A stretch of 64,000 nucleotides of DNA from JBBTCX01 sp964494205 (GTDB lineage Bacteria > Planctomycetota > Phycisphaerae > UBA1845). The stretch spans positions 195,452 through 259,451 of the forward strand of contig CAZBRD010000007.1 in the NCBI GenBank assembly GCA_964494205.1, given 5' to 3'. Positions 33,096-41,683 of the stretch are shown here, one piece after another. The notes below the pieces were generated by a model. That model worked only from the letters and a program-made list of their open reading frames with translations, did no database searches and was not told the origin of the DNA. The stretch's first letter is position 1; every line of letters starts with the position of its first letter. The position numbers and the translations under genes are program-made.

Positions 33096-34541
33096 ATGAA
33101 AATGCTCATTCTATTGATCATGTATCTAGCAGCCATGCTTCAGGCGGTTGAGGTGCGGGCTGAGGCAGCGAAACCCGAAACGGTCATCATTCGTGGCGAG
33201 TCGCTCACGGTTTGGCCGCGGGAGAACCTCGTCCAGCGCGGGTTCGACATTCCTGACGTGCCTCGCGATCAGAACGCAGCCTGGGCCTACATCGACGCGG
33301 CCAACAAGTACGTTGAGGTTCCGCCGGAGCTTTCGGAAACCTTCGACTACGCCGTGTCGAAACAATGGCCGACGAATCAAACCGCACTCGCTGAGTTCAT
33401 TGCCTCCGAGCCAAACAGCGAGGCCATCGCATTGACTGAGAAAGCCTCGCGAATGGATCGCTGCGTGATGCCGCGATTCGGCGACCCGAGCGGCAGCGTC
33501 ATCACCATGCTGCTGCCGAACCTCTCGTCGCTTCGTCACTTGGCCAAGCTGCTTGTGGCCGACGGTCATCGCCTCGAATCCGAAGGCAAATACGACGAAG
33601 CGCTCCTGCGGTATCAAACGGTGTTGCGGATGGGAGAACACCTCTCGCAAGGAAGTATGCTCATCGAAAGTTTGGTCGGCCTTGCCGTTTGGAATCTTGG
33701 CAATGAGGCCATTACCAATCTGGTCCTGCGTCACGAACACTCCGCAAGTTGGTTTGCACAAGTGCAGAAGAAACTGGAAGAGCACGCGACAAAAATTCCC
33801 AATATCGAGAGTGGTCTCGAAGGCGAAAGCGCCATCGGGCCCGGCGTGGTTGACGAGATTTGTGCATCGCCTTTCAAAATGTCCTTCGTACTATCAAGCG
33901 TCGCAAACGGCGGTGGCGGTGGAAACGTTGGCACAGCGACTGCGGCAGGAAACACCGGCGAAGGTTGGGCACGGCTCGAAAAACGCGTTGGCCAACTTCT
34001 GTATCCCGACCGGACGATCAAGAAACACCTCGCGGATTATTACGATTTGCTGAAGCGGCGCGCCAAGTCCGGCCTGCGGGACCCGGCCTCTCGTTCGTTC
34101 AATGAAGAGAAGTACATCAACGACGTTGTGCCCAAGTGGGATGTGTTGACGAAAACTCTGTTGCCCGCCTTGGCCAAGGCGCAAGACATCAGCGAACGAA
34201 CGAAAGCAAACGCGGCGCTAGCGTACGGTGCGGTGGCGCTGCGGCGCTATGCGGTTGAGCACGAAGGCAAACAACCTGAAAAACTGGCGGACGCAGTATC
34301 AACAGAAAAACAAGCACTTTTGACCGATCCGTTCTCCGGCTCGCCGCTTATCCATCGCCGCACCACCGACGGGTGGACTCTCTACAGCATCGGGCTGAAT
34401 CAGAAAGACGACGGCGGCCAAACCGGTAATCGCTGGGATCAATTGGACATGGTTATCAACTATCCGCCGCAGTCGCTTGATCCGTTCGTTCCAAGGTCGG
34501 CCGACGGAGGCAATCAGAATGTCGGTCAGCCGCAAAAATGA
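33096..34541 (+). CDS. Secreted hypothetical protein, planctomycete type
   Basis: 481 residues. A signal peptide (about 1-23, ending EVRAEA) is followed by a mostly helical region with a TPR-like segment (GHRLESEGKYDEALLRYQTVLRM cut to GKYDEALLRYQTVL, about 167-180). A glycine-rich linker (NGGGGGNVGT) lies at about 270. The C-terminus, LTDPFSGSPL...GWTLYSIGLNQKDDGG, is a block often seen at the end of planctomycete exported proteins. Function unknown. It lies 115 bases before the next coding start on the same strand, so joint expression is possible. No catalytic motif was seen. Confidence 0.7.
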   Translation: MKMLILLIMYLAAMLQAVEVRAEAAKPETVIIRGESLTVWPRENLVQRGFDIPDVPRDQNAAWAYIDAANKYVEVPPELSETFDYAVSKQWPTNQTALAEFIASEPNSEAIALTEKASRMDRCVMPRFGDPSGSVITMLLPNLSSLRHLAKLLVADGHRLESEGKYDEALLRYQTVLRMGEHLSQGSMLIESLVGLAVWNLGNEAITNLVLRHEHSASWFAQVQKKLEEHATKIPNIESGLEGESAIGPGVVDEICASPFKMSFVLSSVANGGGGGNVGTATAAGNTGEGWARLEKRVGQLLYPDRTIKKHLADYYDLLKRRAKSGLRDPASRSFNEEKYINDVVPKWDVLTKTLLPALAKAQDISERTKANAALAYGAVALRRYAVEHEGKQPEKLADAVSTEKQALLTDPFSGSPLIHRRTTDGWTLYSIGLNQKDDGGQTGNRWDQLDMVINYPPQSLDPFVPRSADGGNQNVGQPQK

Positions 34542-34656
34542 AGGAACTATCTGTTCAGGTCAAACGGCGGTCATGCGATTGCTCACTCAAAGTAATGAGC
34601 GACCCAGCACAGACATGCGAAGTAACACGGTAAGGTTCTCAAAAGGTTGCCAGCCA

Positions 34657-36750
34657 ATGACGCATAGAAGAATCACGGCCATGACACTGACAATTCTCAT
34701 CGCGATAGGAACGGGAGCGACAACATGCTTTGCCAGTGATACAACGCCCGCGACTACAACCGATCCTGCAAAGCAAACCAACCGCGTTTACCATTCGATT
34801 CCCGCCGACGCGTTCTTTGTGGCCTACGTGCGCGACGTCGACGAGGCGCTTACGCAGCCGCTGCTGGAACCGATCTTCCAGGAAGCGCCTGAAGCCAAAC
34901 CGGTGTTCACCGCATTGACCGACGCGTTCGATGGCCCCCTCGCCGTCTCGATTTCCGGCACGCCCATCATGCCGTTTCTCTGGCGATTCGCGATTCTAAC
35001 TCAGACGAATCTGGATGACGTCACCTTTAGCGAGCGACTCGGTACGCTGGCCACTGCATGGAACGCTTCACCGCTTAGTGTCATGGGTTCGCTAACTTAT
35101 GTTGCAGGCGAGGTCGATCGAATTCTGTTTGCCGGCCCGGCCTCGTTTTCGGTTGACGTCATCCACCGAGACGACCTAATCATCGCGACGACTCTCGTCG
35201 GTTTCGATCAGTGGTTGCAGACCGCGCCCCCCGAAGGCCTGTTTGCGAACAAGGCGGAATGGGGGCGAATGAATAATGGCCTGTCACCTGCACCGGCAGC
35301 TTTCGCATACCTTGACCTTCGTGCTATCGTGCCGTTGACCATGATGCCGCTGGGAAATAGCCTGCCGAAACTGTACGACGCATTGCAACTCGCCTACGTG
35401 CAAAGTGCGGCCCTCATCATCGGGCAAACGCCGCCGATTGTTGTTGCACCAGACGAGAAAATGGCCCAAGCATCCGACTCGAATAAGAAGTCGACAAAAC
35501 CGAATGAAAAGACGGATGAACTACTCGTTGAAGGAAAACCGGTCGTACGACTCGCATTGTCCGTCAAGAACGATGCGCCAGGGCCGTGGCACCTCATCGC
35601 GTCCAACCCCATCATGCCGACACTGACTACCGCTTACCCGACTGACACGACCATTTTTTTGCACAGCTCCATGAGTTCCGGTGCGGGGCTGATGGACGAC
35701 GTCCTCGCGTTTCAGAAAACGATCGATACCGTGCTTACGGATGAATATGCTCAGGAACGGGCTGATTTCAAACGCGACGTCGGCTTCGACCCACACAGCG
35801 ACTTTCTCGCCAATCTCGCGGGTGAATGGGCGTTCGGTGGCAAACTCGGCGAGCACGGCATCGAACAGCCATTGTTCACCGCCCGGATTGCGGACGAAGA
35901 TCGATTCCGCGCGCAGTTGCGATCGTTGCGCGATTACTTCAAACTTCAGACGACAATCACGACTTATCGTGGCGTCAACATCGAGACCGCCGAGCGCAAC
36001 GCGGGTAACTTCTCGTTTGCGATGGCGAGGAAGACGCTGCTGATTTCTTCGGAGCCGCAGGCCGTCGCCGACGCGATCGATGCCCTGATCGACAAGAAGA
36101 ACCTGTCGCAATCGCGCGACTTCGTCGCCGCCGGCAAACACATCAGCGAACCGACCGCCAAGTTCGGCTACGTTGACCTCAGGGCCGTCAATGAGCTTGT
36201 CCGCTCAGCCATCCCGACTCCGAAGACTCGCGACGCACTCACTCGTGCAGCCGCAAAGGGCGATCTCGTCATGACCGTCGTCCCGCGAAATGGAGCCATC
36301 ACGGCTGATTTTTACATCGGACAGGAACTTGGTACAGCCGCCACGCTCGCCATCTGCGATTCAATGAAAGAAGTTCAGAAACAAAGCGCTCGTACGGTCT
36401 CGATGGCCAACATGCGCGGCATCGTGATGAGCTGCATCATTTACGCGGCGGACAACAAGAATCAGTGGCCGCCGTCGCTGGACGAGTTGGTCAAGACCAA
36501 CTTCATCGCCCCCCAAGTGCTGAATAGTCCTTACGAATCGCAGGATGCCGCAGCATCGACCGAGCCATTCTTTCTTTACCGACCAGTTGCGAATCCAACC
36601 GCCGTCAAAGAGCCAGCCAAGGAAGTCGTGCTGGCGGAGTCGAAGATTCGCGAGGGCGGTGCCTGCTTTGCTTTCATGGACGGCCACGTCGAGTACATCA
36701 CCGGACAACAGGCGGAAAGACTGCTGGCTATGATGAAGAAGGTGAAATGA
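34657..36750 (+). CDS. Secreted protein with DUF1559-like 'DG' C-terminus
   Basis: 697 residues from ATG 34657, which has an AAAGG site and opens a signal peptide (MTHRRITAMTLTILIAIGTG, ending FASD). In-frame starts further upstream overlap the previous gene and lack a signal peptide. The long middle region has no recognised domain but repeatedly shows 'FVAYVRDVDEAL', 'AFAYLDLRAIV' and 'KFGYVDLRAVNEL' patterns, suggesting duplicated units. The last ~100 residues (MSCIIYAADNKNQWPPSLDEL, then CFAFMDGHVEYITG) match the tail of DUF1559/type II pseudopilin-like proteins with the FxDGHVE box. No N-terminal pilin helix is present, so it is not itself a pilin. Exported; role unknown. Confidence 0.7.
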   Translation: MTHRRITAMTLTILIAIGTGATTCFASDTTPATTTDPAKQTNRVYHSIPADAFFVAYVRDVDEALTQPLLEPIFQEAPEAKPVFTALTDAFDGPLAVSISGTPIMPFLWRFAILTQTNLDDVTFSERLGTLATAWNASPLSVMGSLTYVAGEVDRILFAGPASFSVDVIHRDDLIIATTLVGFDQWLQTAPPEGLFANKAEWGRMNNGLSPAPAAFAYLDLRAIVPLTMMPLGNSLPKLYDALQLAYVQSAALIIGQTPPIVVAPDEKMAQASDSNKKSTKPNEKTDELLVEGKPVVRLALSVKNDAPGPWHLIASNPIMPTLTTAYPTDTTIFLHSSMSSGAGLMDDVLAFQKTIDTVLTDEYAQERADFKRDVGFDPHSDFLANLAGEWAFGGKLGEHGIEQPLFTARIADEDRFRAQLRSLRDYFKLQTTITTYRGVNIETAERNAGNFSFAMARKTLLISSEPQAVADAIDALIDKKNLSQSRDFVAAGKHISEPTAKFGYVDLRAVNELVRSAIPTPKTRDALTRAAAKGDLVMTVVPRNGAITADFYIGQELGTAATLAICDSMKEVQKQSARTVSMANMRGIVMSCIIYAADNKNQWPPSLDELVKTNFIAPQVLNSPYESQDAAASTEPFFLYRPVANPTAVKEPAKEVVLAESKIREGGACFAFMDGHVEYITGQQAERLLAMMKKVK

Positions 36751-36805
36751 TCCTGCACTCAAGTTCAGTGGTCGTGATGCAATTCTGCTGATTATTGCGC
36801 TATTG

Positions 36806-39037
36806 CTATTCTGTTTTGGCGGCTACGGGTTCGGTTGGCGCGGCCGAGTTCAATCGTTCGCGCACGCTTCGCACGTCGAGGATCACGATTTCACCAGTCG
36901 TGGAAGCGGTTGCGAGACGCTTGCCGTCGTTGCTGAACGAGAGATCCCAAATGGTCTCTTTGTGCGGTCGGAGACTGGCAACGACGTCACCATTCGATGT
37001 ATCCAGAATCGTGCAGACTTGCGACCCTGCCGCGATGCGCGATCCGTCGGGGCTGAACGCGACACGGTTGACCTCGCTGTTGGCCACTGATCGGCTCCAA
37101 AGGGACTTGCCATCGATGGTCCAAAGTCGAACTGTTCCGTCCCCACCGGCAGAAGCTACGAGTTTTCCGTCTGAACTGAAGATCGCGTGCATGACGCTGC
37201 CCTTGTGCCCATGCATGGCACTTTCTTCCAATCCCGTTTCAGTATTCCAAACTCGCACTGCACCGTCTGTACCTGCCGAGACTAATCCCCATCCAATGGG
37301 ACTAAACTCGATTGAAGTGATCCCCTTCTCAAAACCGTTCAACTCCTTTGGTTCTTCACTGCCATCAACATCCAAAATCTTGATGCCCGGTCTGCCGCGT
37401 AGCGCAGTTGCGACTCTTCGCCCGTCGGCACTAATGGCCGCGTAGTAAATGCCAACATCATGCTCGAACTTTCGATACAATTCGCCCGTCGCACCATCCC
37501 AAACCTTCGCGGTTTTGTCCCACGAACACGACAGCACCCGTCCGTCGTCAGCCGCCGAAACCGTGTTCGTCGTGTTGCCCTCGTGTGCGATCCACGACTT
37601 CAGAACCTTGTTCGTCGCAGTGTCCCACGTTGTGATCGTTCCATCGTGGTTGCATGAGTAGAGCACACGATCATCTTTGGAGAACTGCACCGCATAGCAG
37701 CCGGAAGCTTTCATCAGCCGTACGTCGCCGTAGTCCTCAAACGTCGCATCCCATTGTCGAACTTCGCCGCCGACGCCGGCCGAAATCAACCGCTTGCCAT
37801 CGCGACTGAACACGACCGACCACAAACCGGCTTCGTGCCCGCGAAGCACTGCCAGCTCTTTGAAGGTCGTGAGATCCCAAAGGCGAACGAGATTGTCATG
37901 CGAGCCCGTCACGATCCGGCGTCCGTCGGGGCTAAAGGTCGTGGCCGTCACCCATCCATCGTGCTTCATCGTCCCCAGCAATTCGCCCGAGATCGCATCC
38001 CAAACTCGCGCGGTGTGATCCTTCGAGCCCGCGACAATCTTCTCGCCATCCGGACTAAAGTCCACGCAATTGAGCGCCGTGTACAAATCCTCCTCGGGCA
38101 CTTTCAGCGACGTTGTTCGCTCCGGTTTGTCGGTTTCCCACACATCCACTTGGCCGTGCCACGTCGACGCGACAACGCGTTTACCGTCGGGACTGAACCG
38201 GATCATGCTGATCGGCTTCTCGCCACCGGTGAGCGTCGCGATCACCTCGCCTGATTTTGCATCCCAGATCTTGATCGTGCCCAGCACATACGGAGCTTCG
38301 GACAACGCCGTATACGACGAAGTAGCCACGCGATGGCCGTCCCCGCTGAACACGATTCCCGTCACAGGCTTATCGTGCCCGCGAAATACGAGGCGTTCCT
38401 CACCTGTTTTCGCATCCCACAGCTTCGCGACGTTGTCGCGACCTGTGGTGCCGATCAGTAATCCATCAGGCGAGAAGGCCGTGCGAAACATTTGACCTTC
38501 GTGCGCCTTCTTGCTGAGCAGTTCCTTACCCGTTAACGCATCGAGAACACACAAGACACCATCGTCGCGCGCCAGCGCCAGCATTGTGCCATCCGGCGAC
38601 ACCGCTATTTCAAACACCGTCGTGTTCACGTTTGCGAGTACGCCGAGGCTCTGGTCCACCTGCGAACTAAAGTACGACCACTCCCAGTTACGAAATGATC
38701 CGGGAGCCTTTGCCAACCACCGTTTAGCTGCAGAAATCTCATTCAGCCGCAACGACGCTTCTGCCGCCCCGATGTGAGCGAGATAGGATTGCCATTCCGG
38801 ATTTTCTCGCATTGCCTTTTGGAACACGTGCGGTTGTTTAGCAAGCAGCTCTTGCATCTTGGCATGTAGGGCTTCGCTTCTTGCTGCCTGAGCTTCCGAG
38901 CTAATCTCTCGGCTCTCTCCTGTGGGCTTCTCCTCCAGGCATGCCCGATCAGCAGCAAGCCCTTGAGTGCCAATCGTTGGCATCGATAAGACGGACACGA
39001 GCGCGACTAAGTATCGCTGGCGGTTCGGAAGCGACAT
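36806..39037 (-). CDS. Secreted WD40-repeat protein
   Basis: 743 residues. A signal peptide (about 1-29, ending GLAADR) and a charged helical stretch (about 40-110) precede the RNWEWSYF segment. About a dozen WD40 repeats fill the remainder. Typical blades read AFSPDG, 'VKLWD.KTG', HEAGLWSVVFSRDGKRLIS and HKGSVMHAIFSSDGKLVAS. The 'RNWEW.YF' junction before the propeller is also found in planctomycete Ser/Thr kinase-WD40 fusions, but no kinase domain is present here. WD40 propellers are protein-binding platforms, here presumably outside the cytoplasm. Its gene is convergent with the DG-box gene and lies downstream of the TetR/VOC genes on the same strand. Confidence 0.85.
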   Translation of the reverse strand: MSLPNRQRYLVALVSVLSMPTIGTQGLAADRACLEEKPTGESREISSEAQAARSEALHAKMQELLAKQPHVFQKAMRENPEWQSYLAHIGAAEASLRLNEISAAKRWLAKAPGSFRNWEWSYFSSQVDQSLGVLANVNTTVFEIAVSPDGTMLALARDDGVLCVLDALTGKELLSKKAHEGQMFRTAFSPDGLLIGTTGRDNVAKLWDAKTGEERLVFRGHDKPVTGIVFSGDGHRVATSSYTALSEAPYVLGTIKIWDAKSGEVIATLTGGEKPISMIRFSPDGKRVVASTWHGQVDVWETDKPERTTSLKVPEEDLYTALNCVDFSPDGEKIVAGSKDHTARVWDAISGELLGTMKHDGWVTATTFSPDGRRIVTGSHDNLVRLWDLTTFKELAVLRGHEAGLWSVVFSRDGKRLISAGVGGEVRQWDATFEDYGDVRLMKASGCYAVQFSKDDRVLYSCNHDGTITTWDTATNKVLKSWIAHEGNTTNTVSAADDGRVLSCSWDKTAKVWDGATGELYRKFEHDVGIYYAAISADGRRVATALRGRPGIKILDVDGSEEPKELNGFEKGITSIEFSPIGWGLVSAGTDGAVRVWNTETGLEESAMHGHKGSVMHAIFSSDGKLVASAGGDGTVRLWTIDGKSLWSRSVANSEVNRVAFSPDGSRIAAGSQVCTILDTSNGDVVASLRPHKETIWDLSFSNDGKRLATASTTGEIVILDVRSVRERLNSAAPTEPVAAKTE

Positions 39038-39100
39038 GCATTTTCTCGCAAAACCTTCTTACTTTCGTGGATAGATGACAAATCACTCGGGCAGCAACGA

Positions 39101-39457
39101 CTATCCCTGCTTCACAGGCTTCCAAAGCCCGAACACCGTGCCTTCCGGATCGCTGAACCACGCGAAGTGGCCCATGTTCGGTACTTCCTGCGGCGGGACC
39201 ACGATCTTTCCACCTAACTCAGTGGCCTTCGCGAGATACTTTTCCAGATCATCCACCTGCGCATACACGAGCATGTAGTTGTGCGGCTCGTGGCCCAACG
39301 CGGTGAAGTGCCCCATGATGCCCTCTTTCGCTCCGGTATCGATCATTTCCGCCGGGCCATACGCCGACGTCGTCCAACCGAACAGTTTTTTGTAGAACCC
39401 AGCCGACTTCGCCGAATCCCGACAACCGATCTCAAAGTGAATAATCGGTGCTCCCAT
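39101..39457 (-). CDS. VOC-family (glyoxalase/dioxygenase superfamily) protein
   Basis: 118 residues with one VOC beta-alpha-beta-beta-beta pair: PIIHFEIGCRDSAKSAGFYKKLFGW at the start (His-7 and a later Glu as candidate metal ligands) and the end FAWFSDPEGTVFGLWKP. The length and the second half (VDDLEKYLAKATELGGKIVVPP) resemble small glyoxalase-like enzymes or drug-binding proteins. The substrate cannot be read from sequence. It lies about 115 bases downstream of a TetR regulator on the same strand, so it may be part of that regulon. Cytoplasmic. Confidence 0.85.
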   Translation of the reverse strand: MGAPIIHFEIGCRDSAKSAGFYKKLFGWTTSAYGPAEMIDTGAKEGIMGHFTALGHEPHNYMLVYAQVDDLEKYLAKATELGGKIVVPPQEVPNMGHFAWFSDPEGTVFGLWKPVKQG

Positions 39458-39573
39458 ACATGATCTCCTTTCGAATTATCAACTTATTGGATTTAGTGAC
39501 ACACAATGGCACTTTTAGCCAGGCAACCTGTCTCCAAGTTTGGCAACTGACTCTTGGTCTTAGGTTTTCGGAT

Positions 39574-40194
39574 TTAGGATTTTGGTTTTTCCCAGCCCGT
39601 CCCCACGACCAGCAATCGCTCCACGTAATCGCGTAAGCTCGTAATGGCTGCGTCGTAGGCGCGGAGATCGCGATACGTGCGCGCCAGCATCACGGCCCCT
39701 TCCATTGTTGTGAGAACGAAAATCGCGAGCTGGTCCGCGTCCAATTCCGGCGGCAGCCGCGGCGCAGCTTCGCGAAAGCACTCCGCGACAGCCTTGAGCC
39801 AATTGTCAAAGTTCTCCACCAGTAGTCGTCGCGTGTTTGGATGTGTCTCAGCCAGCTCGAGCGCCAGATTCCCGATCGGGCAACCGTGCGAGAACTCGTT
39901 CATGATCAGCATTTGGCGATACCCTGCCATCAGCCCGAACACGCGTTCGATCGGGTCATCGATGCGATCCCAAATCGGCTGCAAGACCTCGGGCCAAAGC
40001 GACAGCTTTCGCCGTTCGAGCGTGGCCGCGAGCAGGTCCTCTTTGGTGGGAAAGAAGTAATAAAGGCTTCCTGGCCGTGCCCCCGCCCTCTTGGCGATTT
40101 CCGCAAGGCCCGTATTCCCGTACCCTTGGAACACAAACAGCTCCATGGCCGCTTCGATGAGCTTCTCACGCGTATCTGTCGTGTTTTCTGCCAT
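39574..40194 (-). CDS. TetR-family transcriptional regulator
   Basis: 206 residues. The N-terminal helix-turn-helix is classical: TREKLIEAAMELFVFQGYGN, then GLAEIAKRAGARPGSLYYFFPTKEDLL (about 28-55). The C-terminal ligand domain includes HGCPIGNLALELAETHP, a line typical of the LmrA/YxaF-like TetR subgroup that responds to small hydrophobic compounds. A sigma70-type promoter and an 18-base imperfect palindrome lie directly upstream (40205-40257), so it probably represses itself. The downstream VOC gene and the upstream efflux adaptor gene are candidate targets. Confidence 0.92.
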   Translation of the reverse strand: MAENTTDTREKLIEAAMELFVFQGYGNTGLAEIAKRAGARPGSLYYFFPTKEDLLAATLERRKLSLWPEVLQPIWDRIDDPIERVFGLMAGYRQMLIMNEFSHGCPIGNLALELAETHPNTRRLLVENFDNWLKAVAECFREAAPRLPPELDADQLAIFVLTTMEGAVMLARTYRDLRAYDAAITSLRDYVERLLVVGTGWEKPKS

Positions 40195-40204
40195 AATCGC
40201 CTTA

Positions 40205-40222
40205 TAGTTGGTTGACTAACTA
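40205..40222. promoter_or_regulatory. Putative TetR operator (imperfect palindrome)
   Basis: TAGTTGGTTGACTAACTA pairs with its own reverse complement at 14 of 18 positions. It sits between the -10 box and the start codon of the TetR gene and overlaps the predicted transcription start. This is the normal place for an autoregulatory operator. Confidence 0.6.
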
Positions 40223-40228
40223 GTGATC

Positions 40229-40257
40229 AGTGTAAATATATGAACTTGGAGTGTCAA
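40229..40257 (-). promoter_or_regulatory. Sigma70-type promoter of the TetR gene
   Basis: On the minus strand a consensus -35 TTGACA (40257-40252) is followed after 17 bases by TACACT (40234-40229). Transcription would start near 40222, at the edge of the palindrome at 40205-40222. Confidence 0.7.
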
Positions 40258-40297
40258 GAGAAAATCATTTGCACTGCGTCGGGCAGGTAGTTGGAAG

Positions 40298-41539
40298 TTA
40301 CTTTTCGGTTTTGATCCGTTGTCCGTCGGATAGCTTGGCGACGCCATCTGACGCGATGCGATCTCCTTCTTTGAGACCCGATGTGATTTCGACCTGTGCG
40401 CCGACTCGTCGACCGGTTTGAACCGCGGTTTTCCGAAGGAACCCTTCGCGGGCCACGAAAACGGAAACCGATTGCGAGGTTTGGTCGGTCAATACCGCGC
40501 TCTCGGGAATCCAAATGGCTTTCTGCGACGATGTCGATTCGGCTGCCGAGTTGAGAAACGCGACCTGGGCGGAGCCTTCGATTCGCAGGAAGTCGTCGGG
40601 TTCGTTGATGCGGACTTTGACCTGTACGGTGGCCTTGGAGTAATTCGCGCCGGGGTCGATCCAAAGGATCGAGCCCTTGTATTTCCGATCTTTGTAGGCA
40701 TCGGGGGTGACAAGGCATGGCATTTCTTTGCGTAAGCGGGCGATGTCTAGTTCGCTCACGTCGACTTCAACTCGCAGCTTGCGCATGTCGGCGATGGTGC
40801 CGAACTGAGCGTTCGCGTTCGCCCCCCTGCCGCCTTCTGCGGCCACGAAGTCACCGACTTCGACGTTACGCTCGAGAATCACGCCGGAAATCGGTGCGAC
40901 GACTTCGCAATCGTCGAGCGCTTTCTGGGCGAAGTCGAGCGCGGCTTCATCGGCTGCGACTTGGGCGACGGCGTCGTCGAGCCAGCGCTTCGCGTCGGCG
41001 TATTCGATCGGCTGGGCGTTGCTCTCCTTGCTCAAGCCTTCGATGCGCGCGTAGTTGACTCGCTGATATGCGACGTTTGCGCGCGATTTGCCGAGGTTTG
41101 CGGTCGCTTCGTCACGTCGAGCGCGATAGATGACATCCTCAATGCGCGCGAGGACCTGCCCTTTTTCGACTCGATCGCCCTGCTCAAAATGCATCGCGAC
41201 GATCTGACCGGAGACTTTGGTGGCCACCTCGACGCGATGATCGGAAACGATCTTGCCTGTGGCTGTTAGCAAAGGCGGTGCTTCTGAATCAGATCGGGCC
41301 GTGACGGTCACCAGCGGAATCTGTGATTTATTTTCGTCTTCGCTGGAAACAATGGCAGCGCTCAGGCCGCTGAGCTTTGAACGATTCGCCCAGCCGGCGT
41401 AGGCGAGGCCCGCGAAAACGCCGAGGATCAGCAGGCGCGTGACCCAACGCCCCACTCCGGTTGAGCGACTTCGCGGTCGCTGCTCCTTGGGGATGCCGAG
41501 GCTCTTGAGTTGCGATCGAACGTTGGCGACGTCATTCAT
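40298..41539 (-). CDS. Efflux periplasmic adaptor (HlyD/MacA/RND membrane fusion family)
   Basis: 413 residues. A cytoplasmic N-tail and one membrane helix (about 33-50, WVTRLLILGVFAGLAYAGWA) anchor the protein. The lipoyl-like halves are VEVATKVSGQIVAMHFEQGDRVEKGQVLARI (first part at about 100-118) and DDCEVVAPISGVILERNVEVGDFV (about 212-235). A helical hairpin lies between them and a beta-barrel after them. Such adaptors join an inner-membrane pump (ABC or RND) to an outer-membrane channel. No pump or channel gene is adjacent: the gene upstream is on the opposite strand and the next one downstream is TetR. The partners must be elsewhere, or the cluster has been broken up. Confidence 0.85.
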   Translation of the reverse strand: MNDVANVRSQLKSLGIPKEQRPRSRSTGVGRWVTRLLILGVFAGLAYAGWANRSKLSGLSAAIVSSEDENKSQIPLVTVTARSDSEAPPLLTATGKIVSDHRVEVATKVSGQIVAMHFEQGDRVEKGQVLARIEDVIYRARRDEATANLGKSRANVAYQRVNYARIEGLSKESNAQPIEYADAKRWLDDAVAQVAADEAALDFAQKALDDCEVVAPISGVILERNVEVGDFVAAEGGRGANANAQFGTIADMRKLRVEVDVSELDIARLRKEMPCLVTPDAYKDRKYKGSILWIDPGANYSKATVQVKVRINEPDDFLRIEGSAQVAFLNSAAESTSSQKAIWIPESAVLTDQTSQSVSVFVAREGFLRKTAVQTGRRVGAQVEITSGLKEGDRIASDGVAKLSDGQRIKTEK

Positions 41540-41683
41540 GCAGTGAATTACTCCGAATCGAATCGTGCGCGGCGAATCACTTAATCGTCGGCCCTCATGG
41601 GGTCTCGCGATCCGCCGACCTTCTATTATAGTTCAACCACTCGGAAATGCGTCATCGAACCTGATCGGATTCGACGAAACCCT

